Shown here: positions 1 through 6,729 of the stretch, one piece after another
How positions within the stretch are numbered: the first letter of the stretch is position 1
How the letters are laid out: the number at the start of each line of letters is the position of its first letter
The notes under the pieces: generated by a model
What the model saw: only the letters and a program-made list of their open reading frames with translations
What the model was told of the DNA's origin: nothing
The model's database searches: none
Made by a program: the position numbers and the translations under genes
Assembly (NCBI GenBank): GCA_034423135.1
Contig: DAOUJC010000006.1
Coordinates: 87,791-151,790 of the forward strand
DNA: 64,000 bases
Reading direction: 5' to 3'
From: JAPPHY01 sp034423135
GTDB taxonomy: Bacteria; Chloroflexota; Dehalococcoidia; Lucifugimonadales; UBA2985

Positions 1-235
1 CGGGCTGCACGATCTCCATTGAGGCCGCCAGGTCGGCGCGTGCGACTGTGAAGGTGAGGTCGGTGATGCGCTCCACGCTGGCGTTCTGGACGATGGTGTC
101 CACGCTGATTCCCTTCTCCGCAAGTGGCTCAAACAGGGAGGCCGAGATGCCTGGACGATCCGGCACCCCCAGCACGGTGATCTTGGCCACGTTCTTGTTG
201 TGGGCTATGCCGCTTACCCGGTTACGCGTCTCCAT
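1..235 (-). CDS. ACT-domain regulatory part of aspartate kinase (partial, runs off window)
   Basis: This piece encodes the allosteric ACT region that normally forms the C-terminal part of aspartate kinase and binds lysine or threonine. From an ATG at 235 it reads METRNRVSGIAHNKNVAKIT and continues through LGVPDRPGIS and VDTIVQN, which are classic motifs of the first ACT domain. It is in the same frame as the kinase gene upstream, separated only by a TGA (247..245) and three codons. A GAGAGG ribosome-binding-like sequence overlaps that stop and precedes the ATG by about 5 nt. It could be a separate regulatory subunit or the tail of a gene broken by a nonsense codon. The 3' end lies outside the window. 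Confidence 0.8.
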   Translation of the reverse strand, partial: METRNRVSGIAHNKNVAKITVLGVPDRPGISASLFEPLAEKGISVDTIVQNASVERITDLTFTVARADLAASMEIVQP

Positions 236-244
236 AAGTTCCTC

Positions 245-970
245 TCAGTGTATGAGTGTACCCGGCACGTCCTTGAAGCTGGACGTCACCAGGATGGGAA
301 TGTTGTACATGGCGCCAAGCTCTATCGAGCGGGGGTGCATCTTGGCGCCGTAGCTCGCCAGCTCTAGCATCTCCTCATAGGTGAGGCTCTCCAGGACTCT
401 AGCGTCCGGCACCACCCTTGGGTCGGCGGTGAAGATGCCGTCCACGTCGGTGTAGATCTCGCAGACGCGCGCCTCAAGGGCTGCTGCCAGCGCCACGGCC
501 GTGGTATCCGATGCTCCGCGGCCCAGGGTCGTGATCTCGCTGTCCTCAGTAGCGCCCTGGAAGCCGGCCACCACCACAATCCGATCCTCGCGCAGCTCTG
601 CGAGAATGCGGCTCGGATCGATGCCCACGATGCGGGCCCGAGTGTAGTCGGTGTCGGTTTGAATGCCCGCCTGGCCGCCGCTCAGCCCGATGGCAGAGTA
701 GCCCAAGGCGCGCAGGGCCATCGTCACCAGCGTGCAGGACACGATCTCGCCGGTGGAGAGGAGCAGAGCAAGCTCCCGCGGGTCCGGGCTGTCGGTTACC
801 GTGTGGGCCTGCTTGATGAGGTCGTCCGTCGTATCGCCCATCGCCGAGACCACGGCCACCACTTGGTTGCCGTCCTCCCTCGAGCGAGCGATGCGTCTGG
901 CCGCCGACTTGATGCGGTCGGCATTCGCAAGCGAGCTTCCGCCGTACTTCTGGACAATGAGGCTGTTCAT
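245..970 (-). CDS. lysC: Aspartate kinase, catalytic domain only (241 aa)
   Basis: Aspartate kinase phosphorylates L-aspartate, the first step to lysine, threonine and methionine. The N-terminal KYGGSSLANADRI motif, the TTLGRGASDTTA segment and the YTDVDGIFTADPRVVPDAR block mark the amino-acid-kinase fold. The usual protein is about 400 aa with two C-terminal ACT domains; this one ends at GTLIH, right at the end of the catalytic domain, with a TGA. The ACT part follows in frame. The gene lies 19 nt downstream of homoserine kinase on the same strand, so the two are probably co-transcribed. The cut sits at a domain boundary and has a plausible restart site, which favours a natural split, but a sequencing error or recent nonsense mutation is possible. 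Confidence 0.9.
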   Translation of the reverse strand: MNSLIVQKYGGSSLANADRIKSAARRIARSREDGNQVVAVVSAMGDTTDDLIKQAHTVTDSPDPRELALLLSTGEIVSCTLVTMALRALGYSAIGLSGGQAGIQTDTDYTRARIVGIDPSRILAELREDRIVVVAGFQGATEDSEITTLGRGASDTTAVALAAALEARVCEIYTDVDGIFTADPRVVPDARVLESLTYEEMLELASYGAKMHPRSIELGAMYNIPILVTSSFKDVPGTLIH

Positions 971-989
971 GGTTCGCTCCGTATCTCCG

Positions 990-1901
990 TCAGTTGCAGT
1001 TCACCACGTGCGCCCCCAGTGCCGAGGGCGTCGTGATCCTGATGCTTGCCTGGTACCCCAGTTTGTCGGCCGCGTCCGCCATCTCGAATCCGATGGTCAT
1101 AAACCGGGATGCGGCTAGCGCCAGCACGCTCGATCCGCCGCCGGAAAGGAAGGCGCACAGCGCGCCGGCGCTCTCGGCGGCGCGTATGACGTACTTCATG
1201 GCCGGGAATATCTGGGCCCGAGCGGGCTGGTGCAGCCTGTCCTGCGTGGCCACGCGCAGGTTCTCACCGCGACCCTGCGCGAGTGCGTTCACCAGCAGCG
1301 CCACCCTGCCGATGTTGAACACAGCGTCCTCACGCGTAACCTCCGAGGGGAGCACGGCCCTCGCTTGCCGGGTGGGCATTGGCACTTCCGGCACGAGGAC
1401 TATGGCTCTGAGGTCTGGAGGTGTGGGCACTGCGTCCGCGACTATCGAGTCGCCGTTGCGCACCACGATGCGGCAGCCGCCGAGCAGGGCGGGAGCGACG
1501 TTGTCGGCGTGGCCCTCCATCCGCGCGGCCAACTGCAGAAGGCACGGCTCGTCGAGCGGACGCTCACAGAGTGCGTTCGCCGCGACCAGCCCGCCGACCA
1601 GCGCGGCGGCGCTGCTCCCCAAGCCGCGGGCCAGCGGTATGCGGTTCTCGCAGGTGACGGAAAGGTGCGGAGGCTCCTGTCCCGCCTCGCGGAAGAGGGC
1701 CTGCGCAGCGCGGTAGACCAGGTTGCCCTCCGAGGTGCTCAGAGTGTCTGCGCCCTCGCCGATGGCGCGCACGTGAGGCGTTGAGGAAAGCTCCACGTGC
1801 ACGTCGTTCCACCAGTCAAGCGCCATGCCCAGGCAGTCGAAGCCGGGGCCCAGGTTGGCCGTGGTGGCGGGAACTCGCACGCTGACGCTTCGTGAACGCA
1901 T
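990..1901 (-). CDS. thrB: Homoserine kinase
   Basis: ThrB phosphorylates homoserine on the way to threonine in the cytoplasm. The protein belongs to the GHMP kinase family: an N-terminal VRVPATTANLGPGFDCLG motif, the ATP-binding PLARGLGSSAAALVGG loop near residue 95 and a C-terminal LSGGGSSVLAL glycine-rich segment are all visible. At about 303 aa it has normal family length. I place the start at the ATG at 1901 because a promoter (-10 TATACT) ends only 6 nt before it; a longer reading frame from 1937 would begin inside that promoter. Aspartate kinase follows directly, so the two form a threonine-branch operon. Confidence 0.93.
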   Translation of the reverse strand: MRSRSVSVRVPATTANLGPGFDCLGMALDWWNDVHVELSSTPHVRAIGEGADTLSTSEGNLVYRAAQALFREAGQEPPHLSVTCENRIPLARGLGSSAAALVGGLVAANALCERPLDEPCLLQLAARMEGHADNVAPALLGGCRIVVRNGDSIVADAVPTPPDLRAIVLVPEVPMPTRQARAVLPSEVTREDAVFNIGRVALLVNALAQGRGENLRVATQDRLHQPARAQIFPAMKYVIRAAESAGALCAFLSGGGSSVLALAASRFMTIGFEMADAADKLGYQASIRITTPSALGAHVVNCN

Positions 1902-1907
1902 AGCACG

Positions 1908-1937
1908 AGTATACAGGGCGAAACGGCGCGGATTCAA
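1908..1937 (-). promoter_or_regulatory. Promoter of thrB (leaderless type)
   Basis: On the minus strand TTGAAT (1937-1932) and TATACT (1913-1908) are separated by 18 nt. The -10 box ends 6 nt before the thrB ATG, so transcription should begin at or next to the start codon, giving a leaderless mRNA. The same geometry recurs at vapB. Confidence 0.65.
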
Positions 1938-2074
1938 GGAAGCACGAGCGGGGAGCGCACAGCTTACGAATCTTACATTTTGCAGCGGGTACTACCACAA
2001 CCCGGCTCACTGCGTTACAATGAACGGCGGAAGCGAACCAGGGGCACACATCCGGTGTCCCCAAGGAGGTGGAG

Positions 2075-2572
2075 ATGACGACCTTCAGCAATACGGGTTC
2101 AGGTGCAGTATACGCGCCGCGAGGAGCGCAGAAGGCCCTTGAACAGGAGGTCATCGACCGCTTCCTTGCGAGGGCTTCGGCGCTGGGCATGACGCCCAAG
2201 CCGCTGAACATCAAGCTGCTCGGCGGGGGCCTGATGGGCCTCTGGGAGACGGCCGGCACCTATCGAGTGTCGTGGCGAGAGGCGGTGAGTGTGGGCATCC
2301 CGGGTGTCGCAAGCATCTCGATGCGCCTGCCCCGCAGCGGCGTGTTCACGAAGTACAACGCGGACAAGGTGCTGATGAGCGTGGAGGCGGAGGCCTACCG
2401 GCTGCCCTTGTCCACCCTCAACGAGATCGAGGAGACGGCGGTGCTGGCCGAGGAGGTCGACCCCATCCTGGCGGTGAGAGTGGCCGGTCGCTGGTTCGAG
2501 GTGTACCGCTGGCTCAAGCGTCCCTACGTGCTCTCGGACGACGAGGCGCGTCACATGGCTGCGATCAGGTAG
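2075..2572 (+). CDS. Conserved-looking hypothetical protein (165 aa)
   Basis: I do not recognise this soluble protein. It starts at the ATG at 2075, preceded by a near-perfect Shine-Dalgarno AAGGAGGT four bases upstream; a GTG two codons earlier overlaps that site and is unlikely. The sequence has a charged helical N-terminus (EQEVIDRFLARASALG), a central part with LLGGGLMGLWETAGTYRVSW and a C-terminal acidic stretch EIEETAVLAEEVDPILAVRV ending in RWFEVYRWLKRPYVLSDDEA. No signal peptide or membrane segment is seen. It stands alone on the plus strand and is followed by a strong hairpin terminator, so it looks like a well-expressed monocistronic gene. Confidence 0.8.
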   Translation: MTTFSNTGSGAVYAPRGAQKALEQEVIDRFLARASALGMTPKPLNIKLLGGGLMGLWETAGTYRVSWREAVSVGIPGVASISMRLPRSGVFTKYNADKVLMSVEAEAYRLPLSTLNEIEETAVLAEEVDPILAVRVAGRWFEVYRWLKRPYVLSDDEARHMAAIR

Positions 2573-2600
2573 CGGTACATAGCACAGTGCGAATTGCGAA

Positions 2601-2624
2601 GAGGGCCGGCGCCAGCCGGCCCTC
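2601..2624 (+). terminator. Hairpin terminator after the 165-aa hypothetical gene
   Basis: A perfect 10-bp stem, GAGGGCCGGC (2601-2610) with GCCGGCCCTC (2615-2624), has a GCCA loop. It lies 28 nt after the stop codon and is followed by TCTTGTTGT, a weak T-rich tail. Confidence 0.75.
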
Positions 2625-2787
2625 TCTTGTTGTGGGTGAGGTGGTGGCCCTTCCTCGCAATTGCAAGTGCAGTTAGGTTTCAACCGTCTGCCATCTTTCA
2701 CCGACTGCTCTGACGCTCTGTTTGAAAGGAACTTCTCATTTCCTCTGCAAGCTTCTTACCCTTTTCGGCGTCGACTCTAGCTTACAT

Positions 2788-3087
2788 TTAATAAGACGGT
2801 GCCTCCTCGGCGTTCGTCCATCCCAGAACATATATCGGTCTCTGAGCAGGCCCGTGGTCACTGTCAATGCTATCTGAATAGATGTGCAATAATATCCATC
2901 CTTCAGCGAGATACTCATTGACACCCATCTCTTGTCCGCTTCTGTAGTGGATGACGTCGCCACCAATCTCCATCACTCGTTGAACATTATGGATGCTCTT
3001 ACCGGCCATATATCCTTTCCCTCCATATCGTGCAGCAACTTTCGTGGTCGTTGCTTTTCGCTTGCTGCCTATTAGAATCCTAGCCAC
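2788..3087 (-). CDS. Hypothetical protein in methyltransferase cassette (99 aa)
   Basis: Unrecognised small soluble protein with a basic N-terminus (MARILIGSKRKATTTKVAAR) and a C-terminal part rich in aromatic and acidic residues (YLAEGWILLHIYSD). It overlaps the preceding gene by 16 nt and is the last gene of a minus-strand trio with the methyltransferase-HNH gene. Base composition is AT-richer than the flanking biosynthetic genes, as for the rest of the trio, which suggests that they travelled together. Confidence 0.6.
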   Translation of the reverse strand: MARILIGSKRKATTTKVAARYGGKGYMAGKSIHNVQRVMEIGGDVIHYRSGQEMGVNEYLAEGWILLHIYSDSIDSDHGPAQRPIYVLGWTNAEEAPSY

Positions 3088-3338
3088 TGCTGTAGCCGTG
3101 CTTTTCCCATCGGAGTTAGTTCAACGAGATGTAACTTCGGTACACTATCAAAGTCCACCGTTTCATGTTCGGAAATGTAGCGCGGTGCAGTCATAGTTAT
3201 GCCCTGCGGCAATACGCGTTCAGCCAAGCCTTCGCTTACGCAGTACTCTATCTCCGCGTTCGTTGCATCCGATTGGTCTACGGCCCCGGCTCGAATTCTA
3301 AGCAAGATTTCCAGCAATCTCTTGTCAGGCACATTCAT
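3072..3338 (-). CDS. Hypothetical small protein, possible winged helix (88 aa)
   Basis: A short protein beginning MNVPDKRLLEILLRIRAGAV and ending VELTPMGKARLQQWLGF. The helix, short loop and LTPMGKARL pattern resembles small winged-helix DNA-binding proteins, but this is a weak guess. It begins 4 nt after the stop of the methyltransferase-HNH gene and overlaps the next small gene, so the three are likely one transcript. A role as a regulator or accessory subunit of the methyltransferase is possible but not shown. Confidence 0.6.
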   Translation of the reverse strand: MNVPDKRLLEILLRIRAGAVDQSDATNAEIEYCVSEGLAERVLPQGITMTAPRYISEHETVDFDSVPKLHLVELTPMGKARLQQWLGF

Positions 3339-3342
3339 TGCG

Positions 3343-4716
3343 CTACCGCCTTCTCCGGCGGGAGGCCCGCGCCCGGCCGTGCTGAATGTTCGCTTCGTTC
3401 TCCTGAGACAGGTACCTGAATCTCCGGTTGTGGTCCTGCAAGCCCGTCAAGGTCATCCTGTCACGCTTTTCCCTGTTGCACGGGGGGCAAAGTAGAGTGA
3501 GGTTGTCGTAGGCGTCGCTCCCGCCGTCGGACTTTGGCCTGATGTGGTCAACCTCCAGCACTCTGACGTCAAAGCCGTAGTAACGCCCGCAACCCTGGCA
3601 ATACGGTCCAATGTGCCCCAGCAGCTTCTCGTGCTGGGAGCGAGGTGGAGGGTAGCGTTTCGCGCGCGCCGTGGGCGTTTGCAGATACAATACGGCTTCC
3701 TCCCCGCCGTCCGTCCGCACTGGTGGTGTTGTGGAGTAGTGGACGGAGCCGAAGGTAATGAGATGGGTACTGTACCTATCGTCGTCTTCGTACGGAACAG
3801 CCAGCCCCTCGCTCTCAAGTCGGTCTAGCACCATCTGGTATGCCTTATCCCATATATCCATGCCTACCCATTGCCTGCCTAGCCTTTCGGCGGCGACCGG
3901 GGTGGTTGCACATCCGCAAAAAGGGTCAAGGACCATGTCGCCCGGGTTGCTACTGGCCCGTATAATTCGCTCGTACAAGGCTAATGGCTTCTGAGTAGGG
4001 TACCCTGTCTTCTCTGTAGAGAAGCTCTTGATCATTATGGAGTCCAATACGTCTGCCGATGAGCAGTTCCAAGTATCCTCCATAGGTATGCCCTTGCCCG
4101 TCGGCCGCTTGCCGTCGCGTCTGACATAATCAGCTGTGTAGGGAATGTATTCTTTGTTGAATTGCTTTATGCCACTGGCCGTCTTAACATAGTAGAGAAG
4201 TGTCTCATGGTTCCTAATCCATCCGCGCTTCTGACTCTTGAAGCCGCTAATCCAGCCGATGCGCCATACGATTTCGTTCCTGAAGTTGGCCTTGCCAAAC
4301 ACGGCGTCCATCAACGCCTTAACCCAGGCGTGAGCCGTGTGGTCAATGTGGAGGTAGATGGAGCCGGTGGGTTTGAGTACGCGGCGCATCTCTAGTAGGC
4401 GTACCCCCAGCCAGCAGATGAAGGCTCCCATATCATAGCCGTAGACATTCTTGGCGGCGTTGATTACGTGCCAAACCTCTGGGCTGTCCCGCTGAATCTT
4501 GATGAGCCAGTCGTCGTGAATGTCGTCTCGCCAACTCCATCGGTCCTGGAAGCTGGAGCCGGCAGCAAGAGAGTCAGGCGTGGCGTGGAAGTCCCTGCTC
4601 TTGTTGAATGGCGGGTCGGTGGCGATAAGATCAACGGTCTCGCTGTTCATCCCGCGCAAGAAGTCCAAGTTATCGCCGTGATAGAGGGAGCGGTTAGGAA
4701 AATTGGGTTCAGACAT
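3343..4716 (-). CDS. DNA adenine methyltransferase fused to C-terminal HNH domain
   Basis: A 457-aa fusion. Residues 1-300 form an amino-methyltransferase of the beta order: catalytic DPPF at 34-37 comes before the SAM-binding DPFCGCATT near residue 265. The block between HNEIVW-like and GYPTQKPLALYERI segments is the probable target-recognition region. Residues 373-417 form a zinc-finger HNH domain: CQGC, then EVDHIRPKSDGGS, DNLTLLCPPCN and EK, with Asn in place of the last His. The protein ends in a run of arginines. The HNH might cut DNA, making a single-chain restriction-modification enzyme, or only bind it. A related gene lies at 25.9-27.3 kb. The gene is AT-richer than its neighbours and sits where trpA might be expected after trpB. 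Confidence 0.9.
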   Translation of the reverse strand: MSEPNFPNRSLYHGDNLDFLRGMNSETVDLIATDPPFNKSRDFHATPDSLAAGSSFQDRWSWRDDIHDDWLIKIQRDSPEVWHVINAAKNVYGYDMGAFICWLGVRLLEMRRVLKPTGSIYLHIDHTAHAWVKALMDAVFGKANFRNEIVWRIGWISGFKSQKRGWIRNHETLLYYVKTASGIKQFNKEYIPYTADYVRRDGKRPTGKGIPMEDTWNCSSADVLDSIMIKSFSTEKTGYPTQKPLALYERIIRASSNPGDMVLDPFCGCATTPVAAERLGRQWVGMDIWDKAYQMVLDRLESEGLAVPYEDDDRYSTHLITFGSVHYSTTPPVRTDGGEEAVLYLQTPTARAKRYPPPRSQHEKLLGHIGPYCQGCGRYYGFDVRVLEVDHIRPKSDGGSDAYDNLTLLCPPCNREKRDRMTLTGLQDHNRRFRYLSQENEANIQHGRARASRRRRR

Positions 4717-4824
4717 GATGTTGATTGAATGCGTAGATTAGTGCGCCATGATCAAAGGCTACATATGTTCTAACACGTTGGCGTAGCAATGTCAACGCCG
4801 GTATAAGCAAATTACCTTTTGGAC

Positions 4825-6021
4825 TCACTCCCCCAACCCCATCACCGTGTCCACGTCCTTGTCCCCGCGGCCGCTCAGGCACATCACCACCACCGCGTCC
4901 GCGGGCAGCGTCGGCGCCAGGCGACTCACGTAGTACACCGCGTGCGCAGGCTCCAGCGCCGGTATGATGCCCTCCGCCGTCGAGAGCAGGTGGAATCCCT
5001 CCAGCGCCTGCGAGTCGGTCACGGCGACGTACTCCGCCCGGCCCGTGTCCTTCAGATAGCTGTGCTCCGGCCCGACGCCCGGGTAGTCCAGACCCGCCGA
5101 TATGCTGTGGGTCTCCCGCACCTGCCCGTGCTTGTCCTGCAGCAGGTACGACATGGCGCCGTGCAGCACGCCCGGCCTGCCCGCCACGAGCGTAGCAGCG
5201 TGCTTCGCCGACTCGGTGCCCTCGCCGCCGGCCTCCACGCCCACGAGCCTCACCGACTCGTCACCGAGCATCGGGTGGAACAGGCCTATCGAGTTGCTGC
5301 CTCCGCCCACGCAGGCCACGGCGTAGTCCGGCAGTCGGCCCTCTGCCTCGATAGCCTGACTACGCGCCTCTTCGCCGATGACCGACTGAAAGTCGCGTAC
5401 CATCATGGGGTACGGATGCGGGCCCACGGCGCTTCCGAGCAGGTAGTAGGTGGTGCGCACGTTGGTCACCCAGTCCCGAATGGCCTCGTTGATGGCGTCC
5501 TTAAGCGTGCGGCTGCCCGACGTCACGCCTCGCACCTCTGCGCCGAGAAGGCGCATCCGGTACACGTTTATGGCCTGCCGGCGCATGTCCTCCTCGCCCA
5601 TGTACACTAGGCACTCCAGCCCCAGCATGGCGCATGCCGTGGCGGTTGCGACGCCGTGCTGTCCAGCGCCCGTCTCGGCTATGATGCGCTGTTTGCCCAT
5701 GCGCACGGCGAGCAGCGCCTGTCCGAGCGCGCTGTTGATCTTGTGCGCGCCGGTGTGCGCCAGGTCCTCACGCTTCAGGTAGATGCGAGCGCCGCCCAGC
5801 CTGCGCGACAGGTTCTCGGCGAAGTACAGCGGCGTGGGCCGCCCCACGTACGATCTCAGGTAGTAGGACAGCTGCGCCCGATACACCGTGTCCTCAAGGG
5901 CGTCGCGGTACGCCGTCACCAGCTCCTCGAGCGCGGTCATCAGCGTCTCCGGCACATACCGCCCGCCGTGGTTGCCGTAGCGGCCCCAGGGGTCCGGCAG
6001 ATTCAGGATGCTCTCGTTCAT
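4825..6021 (-). CDS. trpB: Tryptophan synthase beta subunit
   Basis: TrpB joins indole and serine to make tryptophan, using pyridoxal phosphate. The sequence has the lysine motif KREDLAHTGAHKIN (PLP lysine in HKIN), the GAGQHG motif, the phosphate-binding GGGSN loop and the typical start DPWGRYGNHGGRYVPETLM. It is 398 aa, normal for TrpB1. The start is the ATG at 6021, which overlaps the TGA of trpF by ATGA, so translation is coupled. A longer open frame upstream is only trpF read out of frame. The partner trpA is not found downstream; a methyltransferase cassette begins there 108 nt away. Confidence 0.97.
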   Translation of the reverse strand: MNESILNLPDPWGRYGNHGGRYVPETLMTALEELVTAYRDALEDTVYRAQLSYYLRSYVGRPTPLYFAENLSRRLGGARIYLKREDLAHTGAHKINSALGQALLAVRMGKQRIIAETGAGQHGVATATACAMLGLECLVYMGEEDMRRQAINVYRMRLLGAEVRGVTSGSRTLKDAINEAIRDWVTNVRTTYYLLGSAVGPHPYPMMVRDFQSVIGEEARSQAIEAEGRLPDYAVACVGGGSNSIGLFHPMLGDESVRLVGVEAGGEGTESAKHAATLVAGRPGVLHGAMSYLLQDKHGQVRETHSISAGLDYPGVGPEHSYLKDTGRAEYVAVTDSQALEGFHLLSTAEGIIPALEPAHAVYYVSRLAPTLPADAVVVMCLSGRGDKDVDTVMGLGE

Positions 6022-6707
6022 CCGGAGGCCTCGCCGCCGGGCGACAGCTCCCTGTCGGTGTGCTGCACCTGCTCGATGAACCGCGCGATCTTCGCCGCAT
6101 CCTTCCGGCCGTCCGTCTCCACGCCGCTGGACACGTCCAGGCCCCAAGGCCTCACGCGCTGCATCGCTTCCGCGACGTTCTCCGGGCTCAGGCCGCCGGC
6201 CAGCACGAACGGGTGGCTGAGCGCCAGCTCCCTGCCGACGTCCCAGTTGAACGCCTGTCCGGTGCCGCCCAGGACGCCCTCCTTGTAGGTGTCCAGCTGG
6301 ACCGTGAATCCGCCATTGCGATAGGCGTTCACTGTATCCTGAATGTCTTTCAGCACGTCCGCCTGCGGGGCGTCGCTGCGCACGTGAACCACCTTGACGA
6401 CGGGGCGGCAAACCTCCGCGCAGTAGTCCATCGACTCATGGCCGGACAGCTGGGCCACGTCCATGTCGCAGTGGACCAGCAGCCGGTTGACCTCCTCAAG
6501 AGGCTGGTTGGCGAACACGCCCACCCACTGCGGCGCGCTGCCCTGCCATCGCTCGCGGAACGCACGCACGAGGTCGCGTGCGTCGTCCTCGTCAAGGCGC
6601 CGCCGGCTGCGCGGCTCGAAGAGTATGCCCAGGTAGTCGGCGCCCGCCTCCGCCGCGGCCAGGGCGTCGTCCAGCTTGCTGAGGCCGCAAATCTTGACTC
6701 TGGTCAT
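6018..6707 (-). CDS. trpF: Phosphoribosylanthranilate isomerase
   Basis: TrpF converts phosphoribosylanthranilate to the enol-ribulose form in tryptophan synthesis. The start MTRVKICGLSKLDDALAA holds the catalytic Cys of the KICG motif; the later catalytic Asp is in VQLDTY, and FVLAGGLSPENV and GLDVSSGVE are the phosphate-binding loops of the TIM barrel. The length of 229 aa is normal. It overlaps trpB by 4 nt and starts 22 nt after the stop of ppcA, so all three probably share one mRNA. Confidence 0.96.
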   Translation of the reverse strand: MTRVKICGLSKLDDALAAAEAGADYLGILFEPRSRRRLDEDDARDLVRAFRERWQGSAPQWVGVFANQPLEEVNRLLVHCDMDVAQLSGHESMDYCAEVCRPVVKVVHVRSDAPQADVLKDIQDTVNAYRNGGFTVQLDTYKEGVLGGTGQAFNWDVGRELALSHPFVLAGGLSPENVAEAMQRVRPWGLDVSSGVETDGRKDAAKIARFIEQVQHTDRELSPGGEASG

Positions 6708-6729
6708 GCCTGATCCTCGCTTTCGCCGG

